From assembly GCF_000350225.1 (NCBI RefSeq), contig NW_005179202.1:84835-111249 (forward strand): a stretch of 26,415 nucleotides of DNA, read 5' to 3'. Below the pieces are notes generated by a model. It did no database searches. It was not told the DNA's origin and saw nothing but the letters and a program-made list of their open reading frames with translations. Positions 17,755 to 25,827 of this stretch are shown in pieces. A program made the translations under genes and the position numbers. Source of the stretch: Chondrus crispus. Taxonomy: Eukaryota > Rhodophyta > Florideophyceae > Gigartinales > Gigartinaceae. Within the stretch, counting starts at the first letter, position 1. Every line of letters begins with the position of its first letter.

Positions 17755-18029
17755 TGTGAATTGGGTTAGAGCGCACTGCAAACGCATTAAAAATAGTCAT
17801 CTCCGTGATTTGGATGGAGCCAAATTGCAGGCCACAACAGATGCAGCTGTAACCCACTTGGGTGTATAAGGTGCAGTTTCAGACTGTTTCCGAAGCGGTG
17901 AAAAAGAATACAAGGGCTGGTCTCGAAAAATGTTTGGAAATGGATGAATCCAAAACACAAGATTCGCGCTCGGGAAGAAGGAAGGACAGGAAAATAGGGC
18001 ACGTCTGTACGATTTACAATCTGTGCGTT

Positions 18030-18503
18030 CTACTCGCTTGGTTTTGCTCTGCCTAAAAAGTCTTCAATTTCTTCCAGCAATTCCTCTCTGCTATCCTTAA
18101 AGAGCACGTATCTCCACACAAACCAGGAAGTATAACCGAGGCCGACCAACTCCAAGGCACCTGGCACGATGGGAAGAGAATCGACTGCAGATACAATGGC
18201 GCGCAAGATGGTGATCGTGACAAGCCCTCCAAGGGCGTAGCCGGCGATTTTACCGTAGAAGAACGGGCGGGTTCCGACGTCCGAGACCACACCCATGGCC
18301 TTCTCTTTCAAAGCTTCTGTATCGAGCTCGTAGCCTGAATCCAGGTCATAGTCACTCGCTGAGGAAGAGTTCGCCGATGACACAGGCTTTTCGGAAGAGG
18401 GGGGTGGCGTGGTGGACATTCGCATGGCGCGGTGGGAGAGCGCGCATGTTTTTTGCGACCGCGTGCGAGTCACAGACAACAAAGGGGACGAGACAAAAGC
18501 CAT
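18030..18503 (-). CDS. CAAD/CURT1-like thylakoid membrane protein
   Basis: 157 residues from the ATG at 18503 (MAFVSSPLLSVTRTRS), a good red-algal transit peptide with Phe at position 3. The open frame continues up to an ATG at 18734, but the extra 77 residues look like translated leader; an intermediate MTSFAFAG start at 18710 is a weaker alternative. After an acidic linker (DYDLDSGYELDTEALKEKA, about 51-69) comes the domain: FYGKIAGYALGGLVTITIL, two hydrophobic segments (about 85-107 and 113-134), and an amphipathic acidic end (SREELLEEIEDFLGR). This matches the CAAD domain of CURT1 proteins, which oligomerise to curve thylakoid membranes in plants and cyanobacteria. Role in red algae, which lack grana, is an inference. 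The gene converges on TFIIIC90 with 275 bp between stops. Confidence 0.85.
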   Translation of the reverse strand: MAFVSSPLLSVTRTRSQKTCALSHRAMRMSTTPPPSSEKPVSSANSSSASDYDLDSGYELDTEALKEKAMGVVSDVGTRPFFYGKIAGYALGGLVTITILRAIVSAVDSLPIVPGALELVGLGYTSWFVWRYVLFKDSREELLEEIEDFLGRAKPSE

Positions 18504-19456
18504 GTTTTTGTGAAGGGTTAGGGATGTAGCAGAGTCGGGGAGAAAGGAGAGGGTAAATGGAAAACGAACACAAAGAGGAGAACTGAAGAAAAGGATGCAC
18601 CAGGTGAAGGCACAGGCGACAGAGAGGGGAAGAACGGAAGTAAGGCAACCCTGAGCGATAGAACGCGCGCTGATTGGTTGTGATTGCCCTGCGAAGGCGA
18701 ACGAGGTCATCTCAAGTGGGCGAGCGGCTGCCATTGCTTCATTGCATAGTACACGTGGGCGCCATTTTCTATCTATTTTGCTTCAAAATGCTTTTTGCAA
18801 CTGTGACGCTCTGCAACGGAGTATCTCCCTCGCGCGGGAATTTTCGGGCGACCATCAACGTCGTCTGGGGTCCTGGAGAGTGGTCACTGAACAGCACTTT
18901 CCGTGTGCAGATGGGCACGCCCTGGTTGGTATAGGTGCCCGGGCTCCCCTCACACTAGAGTTGTGTCACGCTTGTTATGACTTGCCCCGCCGCTCGACTT
19001 TTCTCCACGCAGGTCTGCTGCAGACTAGGGTTGGATACGCAGTAGATTCAATGTCACTACCCCTTTTCACTTCTTTCACACTGGGACCGCGCACTTGACA
19101 GAGATCGCGACAGGATGCATAGATCTCGCTCATGCAGGTCCTCACCTTCCTAATTGACGTATCCAGAGGACGCTCGCGTACTCGCTCTAGTCTTGTTTTT
19201 AACAAAACTCTGCAGAATGCAATCGGGTCGAGCGACTCAGTTAAATTCTGCGTCCCCCATCGCATCCACGCATTGCGGCTAATGTTATCGCCTCTAGCAA
19301 GCAAACGGCGCTTTCGTCCAACAAAATCGATCCATCATCCGATCGTTTACCATAATGTCTCCTACGCTTCCTTTCCCCATCCCTAAACTCATCTCTGCAC
19401 GGCCTCCTCTCCCACGATCATCAACCCGCGCGATAGCCAACACCACCTCCTCCCAC
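18504..19456. other. Intergenic region upstream of the CAAD gene
   Basis: 953 bp between two minus-strand genes. The part next to the CAAD start (18504-18734) is an open frame of doubtful coding value. A GTACACGTG box sits at 18749-18757. The rest must include the 3' UTR of the mitochondrial protein gene; I see no RNA gene, repeat or recognisable protein in it. Confidence 0.55.
18749..18757. promoter_or_regulatory. GTACACGTG motif, copy 2
   Basis: CACGTG core at 18752-18757, about 246 bp upstream of the CAAD start codon. The match with the copy at 21243 extends to 12 bases (GTACACGTGGGC). Confidence 0.5.
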
Positions 19457-19753
19457 TCACTTTGCCGGCGCTTCGGCCGCTTCTTTCGCCGGGGCCTCGG
19501 GCTCGTCGGCCTTCTTCCCCGTGGGGCGAAGCTTCCACACGGCCAGACCAACGTAAAATCCGAATAGGGACCCCGCGACAATATGGCGGTTGGCGTCTAC
19601 CCATTCGGCAAACGTCTTATCGCCCGCCCGGTACTCGGCCCATGAAACCTGCGGTTCCTGCGTCGCTAGTCCGCGGCGGGGCGCCGCCTGCATTGGGCGC
19701 GGCGCGCCGAGCGTGCGACGCATCGTGAGACGCGAAACTTGCGCGAGTGTCAT
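19457..19753 (-). CDS. Small single-span mitochondrial membrane protein, function unknown
   Basis: 98 residues from the ATG at 19753; the frame extends to 19915 only from TTG. Residues 1-30 are basic, free of acids and amphipathic, ending with RRGLATQ, a typical mitochondrial matrix-protease cleavage context. A short soluble part (VSWAEYRAGDKTFAEWVDAN) precedes one membrane span (about 58-76, IVAGSLFGFYVGLAVWKL) and a C-terminal Ala/Pro/Glu/Lys tail with a repeated EAPAK unit (86-90 and 94-98). Architecture and size resemble accessory subunits of respiratory complexes or ATP synthase, but I recognise no specific family. It diverges from PSMB4. Confidence 0.7.
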   Translation of the reverse strand: MTLAQVSRLTMRRTLGAPRPMQAAPRRGLATQEPQVSWAEYRAGDKTFAEWVDANRHIVAGSLFGFYVGLAVWKLRPTGKKADEPEAPAKEAAEAPAK

Positions 19754-19893
19754 CGTTGCTGCGTCGAGGGTGGGGCGGGATCGGGTGCAGATGACGGGAG
19801 CGCGGAGATGGTCGGGGACGATGCTGAGAGCGCCTTTCCCAGGAGATGGGATGCCGGTATGATGGGTGGGAGCATTGTGCGCCGATTCGTGGA

Positions 19894-19899
19894 CACGTG
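19894..19899. promoter_or_regulatory. CACGTG box followed by TATATA
   Basis: Context GACACGTGGCGTATATATT. It shares ACACGTG with the 9-mer copies but has G in place of their T before it. Confidence 0.45.
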
Positions 19900-19989
19900 G
19901 CGTATATATTGGCAAGGAATACCGCTAGATTTTGGCGAATAATTGGATTAGTGATCTCATCGTGGCCACAATGCGACTCGGAGAACGGT

Positions 19990-19998
19990 GTACACGTG
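19990..19998. promoter_or_regulatory. GTACACGTG motif, copy 3
   Basis: CACGTG core 19993-19998, 127 bp before the preferred PSMB4 ATG and about 237 bp from the mitochondrial protein ATG. It overlaps the small upstream frame starting at 19971. Confidence 0.5.
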
Positions 19999-20125
19999 TG
20001 AAGCTATGCTTGGCGAGCTGGAAGGCACAGTAGTCTTCCGGGAATTGCTCGCCTTGTTCCCCACTTCTTGGCTGGAACGCATCTCATCGCATCCAAGTAG
20101 CGAGGCCGCTGAGAAGACTGTCACC

Positions 20126-20908
20126 ATGTCGGGATTCAAGTTGACGAGCGGCTCCGGGCGCTTCGAGCGCGATGCCAACGTGCAGTCCTCAGCCTCGGGC
20201 GAGCCGATCCGGCACACGCAGCGCCCGATGGTCACGGGGTCGTCCGTGATCGCGATGCGGTGCGTCGACGGTGTCGTGATCGGAGCTGACACGCTGGCGT
20301 CGTACGGCTCGATGGCTCGCTTCCGAAAAATTTCACGTCTGCACAAAGCGACGGACATGTGCGTCGTGGGCGCGGGCGGGGACCTCTCGGACTTCCAGCA
20401 GCTCACTACCATGGTGGACAAGGAGACGAACCGGGACTACTGTTTCAACGATGGGCACGGACTCTCGCCGAAGGCCATCCATCAATACGTGGCTCGCGTG
20501 ATGTACAACCGGAGGAACAAGATGGATCCGTTGTGGAATTACGTGGTGATTGCAGGGATGCAGAACGGCGACGACGGCGAGGAGGCCAAGCCGGTGCTAG
20601 GGCTGGTGGACTTGGTGGGCACGCACTTTGAGAGCGAAGTGATCGCAACTGGGTTTGGCGAGTATCTTGGGTTACCGCTGCTGCGCAAGGCGTACAGGGA
20701 GGATATCACCGTGGCCGAGGGGAAGAAAGTGGTGGAGCAGATCATGAAGGTTTTGTTCTATCGCGACGCGCGCACGATCGATCGGGTGCAGATTGCGACC
20801 GTCACCAAGGACGGAGTGGACATGGGAGAACCGTTCAAGCTCGAGACCGAGTGGAGCTATAAGGCGTTTGTGGATGGCGCGAGAGCGGGCGATATGTCGA
20901 CGTGGTAG
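20126..20908 (+). CDS. PSMB4: 20S proteasome subunit beta-7 (PSMB4-type)
   Basis: 260 residues from MSGFKLTSG at 20126, close to the 264 of human PSMB4. An in-frame ATG at 20006 would add 40 residues to the part that is removed anyway, so the exact start is uncertain. After a propeptide of about 30 residues the mature chain starts around TQRPMVTGSSV (T31 onward). Family marks are GVVIGADTLASYGSMARF, then ISRLHKATDMCVVGAGGDLS, RVMYNRRNKMDPLWNYVVIAG, ATGFGEYLGLPLLR, and VLFYRDARTIDRVQIATVT. This beta subunit has no proteolytic activity but is required for assembly of the 20S core in nucleus and cytosol. Divergent from the small mitochondrial protein gene. Confidence 0.95.
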   Translation: MSGFKLTSGSGRFERDANVQSSASGEPIRHTQRPMVTGSSVIAMRCVDGVVIGADTLASYGSMARFRKISRLHKATDMCVVGAGGDLSDFQQLTTMVDKETNRDYCFNDGHGLSPKAIHQYVARVMYNRRNKMDPLWNYVVIAGMQNGDDGEEAKPVLGLVDLVGTHFESEVIATGFGEYLGLPLLRKAYREDITVAEGKKVVEQIMKVLFYRDARTIDRVQIATVTKDGVDMGEPFKLETEWSYKAFVDGARAGDMSTW

Positions 20909-21678
20909 GAGAAGTGGGCGATTTGTATGATACTTACGGGATTGCTACGGATGTTTCGCATCAGGCGGTGTTTGTAAAGCTTGTTGCGTTGTAAATGGAA
21001 AGAGCATTTTTGCGCAGGCTGTTTGATGGGCCTCGGACAATCGAAGCCTTTGGGTTGTGCGTGCGGCAGTTCACTTTTCTCCGGGGATGCAGGTGTCCCA
21101 AGAACTCGTAAAGCCCTCCCCAATGGAGCTCGATTCATTTCTACATTTAAGATTGGGCATAGCAAACCCCTGAGCAAAAGCTGTACGTGACGAAACGCAC
21201 CTTTCTCGCCATGAGGTGACCCCTTATCAGAGGAAAAAGGTCGTACACGTGGGCATATCATAAAATAATACCCTGTATGATGTTTTGAGTTTTGACGCGA
21301 CAGAGGCGCGTTCCGTTACGAAGAAACGTGGGTGTGGGAATGATGAAGAAAAGATCTCTCTTTTTACATCTTTTCGAAAACTTCGACACGTACTGCCCTG
21401 TATTTGGACAAATGCCCCTTTTGAAACCGGCAGGCCCCGAGAAAGCCGTTCACTCTCCGGCCCCCCTCACGGCCAGCAGCGGAGCTGCCGGTCCGCCCTC
21501 TTCAGCGCATTACGCCTTCCGCCAACCCTTTGTGTACCCCCCCATCACCCAACGGGCGCCCTCTTCGGTGCAAGCCCCGCACCCCTCTTCATGCACCATC
21601 GCCCTATAACCATCCCGAACCCCTCCCCACCCTCCCCATTCCACGACACCCTTTGTCGTTTCCCTCACTTCCCCGATC
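20909..21678. other. Intergenic region upstream of the multi-SIM gene
   Basis: 770 bp between two plus-strand genes. It has a GTACACGTG copy at 21243-21251, a TATAA at 21605-21609 about 70 bp before the next ATG, and a strongly C-rich leader from about 21525 to the ATG. Small open frames here show no conserved features. Confidence 0.55.
21243..21251. promoter_or_regulatory. GTACACGTG motif, copy 4
   Basis: CACGTG core 21246-21251, about 428 bp upstream of the next start codon. Extended identity of 12 bases with the copy at 18749. Confidence 0.5.
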
Positions 21679-24633
21679 ATGTCCTCGTCCTCACAGCACT
21701 CCATCACTCCATCAGCCACGCCGCCCTCCTCCCCAGAGATCGACTTCTGCCCGCCACCAATCCTGGTCCGCTCGGCCGAGGTGCGCGCCGCCTTCCTCTC
21801 GCTGCACTCGGACTACCGCCCCTCCGACTCCGACAATGACGGCACGCATCCCATCCCCGCGGTCCCCCCCATCCAGCTCCCGCACTCCGTCCGCCCCGCC
21901 GTCCCAACAGACGAGGAGTGCGGCCTCCGCCCGCAGCTCGACCTCGCCCTCGAGCAAATCGACCGCGCCTCTAGGCCCGTCGTCTCTGCCTTGCGCAACA
22001 TGGCCCCCGCCACCGTCCTGCAGGGCTACACCCGCCTCTCCGCGGCTACAGCCTTCGCGCACTACCTCAACGTCCTGCGCGCGCAGGGGCGCGCCCGCGC
22101 CGTGCTCCTCGTGTCGCGCACCGTCGCCACGGCCAAGCTGTGGCAGAACGCGCTCTTGCCTGTGCTGGACGATACCCTGGACATTACCGTCACGCAGTTC
22201 TTCATGGCGAAGGGGCCGCGCAATCACGCCGTGAAACTCGTGGGCGGGCTGAGGTTCCCGGGGCTTGTTATCGCGTCGGAGAAGGCGTTGCGGGCCCCAG
22301 ATACGAAGCCCGGTATCGCGATGCTCTCCGACGCCATGGCGGACAACCCGCACTCGATCAAGTGGGACCTCGTCGTGTCGGATGCCGTCGGGAAGGATGA
22401 CCTAAATGATGTCGTGTCGCCGCTGAGAATGTTGGCAAATAGACAGACGGAACACGCGCTACTTGTTCTGTGCGCGGATGACAAGGTGAAGAAGAAGAGT
22501 GCCCCGACGAGAATACTCGTGGAGGACTTTTTGAAAATTTATGGCAGTCGCATTCTCGCGAGAGACGGGGAGCGGCAGATGGCTTGGTACACGCCGAAAT
22601 CATCAAAGAAAGCGAAGCGGCAAGCTACCAACGACGAGAATGTAGTACCTATTGAAGGGAAGAATCCAAAGGACAAGAGAACGTCAGTACCCATACACAG
22701 CGACAACGGAATTAACGACGGCGTTGTGGTCAAGGCTTTTCCGGATCCGATAATCCGTTCGACTCCACTTGGCGCTCTTGCCAAAGCAAAAAAGGAAGCC
22801 GCGAATGAAAGCCGACCAGGAGAAAAAGGGATTATGTTCAAAGTTAATAATGAAGATCATATTGGTGCGTATGGATTAGAACCGGAGATGGAACGGGAGC
22901 TGGAGCATCTGCGCATCGGTGCTGCTGCGACGATGACAAAGAAACCGAGAACTAGCCGCAACAACTTCCCTTCCGTGAAGAACGTCAATGTGGTACCACC
23001 AAAACAGGAGCAGACGACACCAAGAGAGTCTGCCCATGCTGTACCACGCACCTCTGAGGGAAGACATGTCTCTGTCCGCAAGCGCAACCGCGGTCATGTA
23101 TTTATCAGCGACGAGCTCTTAGAATACTGTACAAACGGCTCCCGACCAGCAAGCGCAGAGAGGCGAAAACGTGCTGGCTGTGCAACATCGGCGCCCAGCA
23201 TTGACATTGATGACACCGTCATAATCGAGAACAGTGACGGGGAGGAGGAGGTCTTTTACGACGCCTTATCATGGGTGGCTACAAAGCCTCAAGAAGTGAC
23301 CAATGCCAAGGGACGAGGATCAGCTTCACGGAAGCCGCCTGCACGACGTCGCGCGGAGGGGAGGAAGGAAGTCAGTATGAAACCTGCAAAGCCTCTGCCT
23401 AGTCCATCTCATGAAAATGATGATTGCCTCCTTACGTCAGGCCTTCTACCGTCCTCATGTGTCGAGGTTCCAGTTCAACGAAAACCGCGACAACGCCTTT
23501 CAGAGGGGAGGAAGTTTGGACTGCAGACTCCCACTAAACGAGGAGCTCGTCCTCATGCAGAAAGAAATGATGTCGATCCCCGCGTTTCTACTGACCGGCG
23601 GTTTACCTTGGATGCGAAGAGATCGGGCGCTCTTGAACACCAGAGACAGCGCGATTCGAAGAGAAAGAGAAGAAGCAGAGAAGCTGCTAGCTTTGCACGA
23701 CCCCAGCAGGCCGGAATTCAGAAATCCAGCTCCGCTCAGAAAATATCGAACGAAACCAACCAGGGTCCCAGCTACACAGTGAAACGGCGAGAAGGAAAGA
23801 AAGATAGACGCTCTGCGGGAGGAAGCAATGTTGAAGAGTCGAGGCGGGATTCACGTCGCAACGGGCGCAAGGTTTCGCAGCAGTCTTCTGTGGAACGCTC
23901 GAACCAACGGGACGGCCGGAGGTGTCGTGCAGTTTTGAACAGATCCCGAGGTGAAGCTTCTGCTCCGCAGCCACCCCCAACTGCTGACAATGATAGGGTT
24001 ATAGTATTAGACTCAGGAGAATCCGATGATGGAAGCAGAAAACATGGGCAAGACGGAATTTTTGTCATAGGCGATGACGATGACCCTCAAAGACATAGCA
24101 GAAGAGGGCCTACCACCAAACGGAATAGACATATGATGAGGCATTCACCAAAAACCTCTGGAGAACCAGCGCAGCCGGCAAAGAGCCCCAGATCAAGGCG
24201 AGGGAACACACACAATTCATCGGCCTCTGTTGCGCATACGATTCAGGACGATATTAATTCAATTTCTCCTGAGGACAGGCGCAAATACAATGAACTAATC
24301 TCGCGTGCAAGAAAAGAGGAAGGTAAGGGACCAGAAGGCTTTTCAAAGGCACTTCGACTTTACCTTCAGGGCATGGATATTTACGAAGGTGATTGTTTTC
24401 TGACAACTCGCATTTTAGCACTCTCATCAGCAAAACGTGCCCGGAAGTCTGACGATTCCTCACCCTGGGACCGACCCGTGACGAGGTCACCCATAGCAAA
24501 GAAGGGCAATGGTCTCCGCGCCCAGCAGAAGCGTGGAAAGAGACCGGGGAAAGGGGCAAAAAAAGTAGCCAGACCAGCTGCAGCAGGGCGTAGCTCCAAC
24601 GTATCACAGAGCGTTATAGTTATAGATGATTGA
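21679..24633 (+). CDS. Nuclear protein with four SIM-like motifs and a vestigial SNF2-like (ERCC6L-type) lobe
   Basis: A single-exon 984-residue protein from the ATG at 21679. Residues about 85-265 follow the strand/helix order of an SNF2 helicase N-lobe: a segment where motif I should be (APATVLQGYTR, 109-119, no GKT), RAVLLVSRTVATAKLWQ (motif Ia-like), PGLVIASEKAL, then WDLVVSDAVG (229-238) where an ATPase would read WDxVxxDEAH. No helicase C-lobe follows. Residues 270-860 are basic, disordered, rich in RKR nuclear-localisation-type clusters. Four hydrophobic-acidic motifs fit SUMO-interacting motifs: VIIENSDGEEE (514-524), VIVLDSGESDD (774-784), IFVIGDDDD (794-802) and VIVIDD ending the protein (979-984). 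Residues 864-905 (PEDRRKYNELISRARKEE onward) resemble a TPR-like helical pair such as in PICH/ERCC6L. Gene reality is very likely; SUMO binding and the SNF2 origin are inference. Its stop lies 21 bp from that of the convergent HEAT gene. Confidence 0.8.
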   Translation: MSSSSQHSITPSATPPSSPEIDFCPPPILVRSAEVRAAFLSLHSDYRPSDSDNDGTHPIPAVPPIQLPHSVRPAVPTDEECGLRPQLDLALEQIDRASRPVVSALRNMAPATVLQGYTRLSAATAFAHYLNVLRAQGRARAVLLVSRTVATAKLWQNALLPVLDDTLDITVTQFFMAKGPRNHAVKLVGGLRFPGLVIASEKALRAPDTKPGIAMLSDAMADNPHSIKWDLVVSDAVGKDDLNDVVSPLRMLANRQTEHALLVLCADDKVKKKSAPTRILVEDFLKIYGSRILARDGERQMAWYTPKSSKKAKRQATNDENVVPIEGKNPKDKRTSVPIHSDNGINDGVVVKAFPDPIIRSTPLGALAKAKKEAANESRPGEKGIMFKVNNEDHIGAYGLEPEMERELEHLRIGAAATMTKKPRTSRNNFPSVKNVNVVPPKQEQTTPRESAHAVPRTSEGRHVSVRKRNRGHVFISDELLEYCTNGSRPASAERRKRAGCATSAPSIDIDDTVIIENSDGEEEVFYDALSWVATKPQEVTNAKGRGSASRKPPARRRAEGRKEVSMKPAKPLPSPSHENDDCLLTSGLLPSSCVEVPVQRKPRQRLSEGRKFGLQTPTKRGARPHAERNDVDPRVSTDRRFTLDAKRSGALEHQRQRDSKRKRRSREAASFARPQQAGIQKSSSAQKISNETNQGPSYTVKRREGKKDRRSAGGSNVEESRRDSRRNGRKVSQQSSVERSNQRDGRRCRAVLNRSRGEASAPQPPPTADNDRVIVLDSGESDDGSRKHGQDGIFVIGDDDDPQRHSRRGPTTKRNRHMMRHSPKTSGEPAQPAKSPRSRRGNTHNSSASVAHTIQDDINSISPEDRRKYNELISRARKEEGKGPEGFSKALRLYLQGMDIYEGDCFLTTRILALSSAKRARKSDDSSPWDRPVTRSPIAKKGNGLRAQQKRGKRPGKGAKKVARPAAAGRSSNVSQSVIVIDD

Positions 24634-24654
24634 CCCGCTGTCCTTATTCGTTCA

Positions 24655-25614
24655 CTATAACAAACTCCTGCGGACAGACTTGAGGGCAATTTCCGCTGAC
24701 CACAACACATTTATGTGCGCTTCCTTCTGATCCACTACTTTTGCCAACGCTTTTTCGGACGTCGCACTGGGAATCTTGCCAAGGGCTTCGCAGACGCATT
24801 GCGCCACTGTGAAGTCAGCAGCGTCAAGATAGCTGGCAATATCTATCACGCATCTGGGATCCCGCACTTCACCCAATGCTCCAATACATGCGACAACAAG
24901 AGCGGGTTCCGTAGATTTTGCCGCTCTCAAAACTGTCAGTAGATCATCAAACACAAGGGAGCCTATCTGCGGATTTCTCTCAACTATAATTCCAATGGCA
25001 TCAGCTGAAGATGAGCGAGTGCTCCAGTGTGTGTCCGGGTTTCTAAGTAGCGACAAACAAAGCGGGACTGCATTTGAGTCCCCCAAATAGCCCAAAGCCG
25101 CTACAGCATTTGCGCGCACTTCATCCATTTCCCTATCCGACTCGACAAGACCGGTGAGCAGTTGAAAACTCCTCGCGTTCGGTTTGTACCCCAGAAACAG
25201 TGCCGCGAAGCCGCGGTTCTGCAACTCCTTCTCCCCGCTATCGAAAACCTTTGTCAAAATTGGTGCCGCCCTCTCTGGCGACAGGTTCCTGCATCCCAGC
25301 ACTGCGCGCAGGCGCACCGTGGCATCACCTTCCACGACGTCTCGAAGCCATTGGTCGACCATTTCTTGAGACACCGGCTGCACAGAGGCGGCAAAAGGGG
25401 GTAGGCCGTTTCGGCGCGAAACGTCTTCACTCGAGACGTCGAGTGGCGAGGACGGGGGCTGGCCCGCCATTCTGATAGCCTGATTCGGTGAGGGGCCTGT
25501 CCTCGGGCACCGTCTATGCCGTGCGCCTGCCGTCCGGTTCTGGACGCACCTAGGACCAAGGATTCTCGCGAGACCTGGTAGAGTGGCTGGGGAGAGAAAG
25601 CATGTCGTCATCAT
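24655..25614 (-). CDS. Plastid-targeted HEAT-repeat protein (PBS-lyase HEAT-like type)
   Basis: 319 residues from the ATG at 25614 (MMTTCFLSPATLPGLARILG), where Phe at position 6 and the Arg-rich, acid-free stretch to about residue 50 suggest a red-algal transit peptide; an upstream in-frame ATG at 25663-25665 would add 17 residues that hide this signal. Residues about 75-318 consist of helical HEAT-like repeats, clearest in VRANAVAALGYLGDSNAVPL, ALVVACIGALGEVRDPRCV and VAQCVCEALGKI. This is the class found in CpcE/CpcF bilin lyases and in related cyanobacterial proteins such as NblB and IaiH. These act on phycobilisomes or as scaffolds; which one applies cannot be told here. The repeat region has no catalytic signature. 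Convergent with the multi-SIM gene. Confidence 0.82.
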   Translation of the reverse strand: MMTTCFLSPATLPGLARILGPRCVQNRTAGARHRRCPRTGPSPNQAIRMAGQPPSSPLDVSSEDVSRRNGLPPFAASVQPVSQEMVDQWLRDVVEGDATVRLRAVLGCRNLSPERAAPILTKVFDSGEKELQNRGFAALFLGYKPNARSFQLLTGLVESDREMDEVRANAVAALGYLGDSNAVPLCLSLLRNPDTHWSTRSSSADAIGIIVERNPQIGSLVFDDLLTVLRAAKSTEPALVVACIGALGEVRDPRCVIDIASYLDAADFTVAQCVCEALGKIPSATSEKALAKVVDQKEAHINVLWSAEIALKSVRRSLL

Positions 25615-25781
25615 GGTTAGATGCGTTTCTTTATGTCGCCCATCCGGGCTGGGGGATTTTTCCATCTCGACAAGCTACGTTGACTAGGCTAGTTCCGCTC
25701 TGGGTGTTGGACTGTGTTGTTCGGACGACTGGAGGTTTTTATCAGTTATTGCCTGTGAAGACAGCAGTACGCTTCAGTAGG

Positions 25782-25827
25782 CAACGAAAAGTGGAGCTTC
25801 CCATATGGGAAGCTCTACTTTCCGTTG
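25782..25827. repeat. 46-bp near-perfect palindrome (23-bp arms)
   Basis: Arms 25782-25804 and 25805-25827 are reverse complements with 21 of 23 positions matching and no spacer, centred on CCATATGG. In plus-strand RNA one mismatch becomes a G-U pair and the other is A-C; in minus-strand RNA the reverse holds. It lies about 168 bp upstream of the HEAT gene start codon. It may be a short transposon relic, a structured leader RNA or a dimeric protein-binding site. Confidence 0.85.

Larger units (their letters stand above)
19754..20125. promoter_or_regulatory. Divergent promoter region of the mitochondrial protein gene and PSMB4
   Basis: 372 bp containing two CACGTG boxes (19894-19899 and 19993-19998) and a TATA-like TATATA just after the first (19903-19908). 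On the plus strand the order CACGTG-TATATA fits a promoter driving PSMB4. A 20-codon upstream frame (ATG at 19971, stop at 20031-20033) would lie in the PSMB4 leader. Confidence 0.5.
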
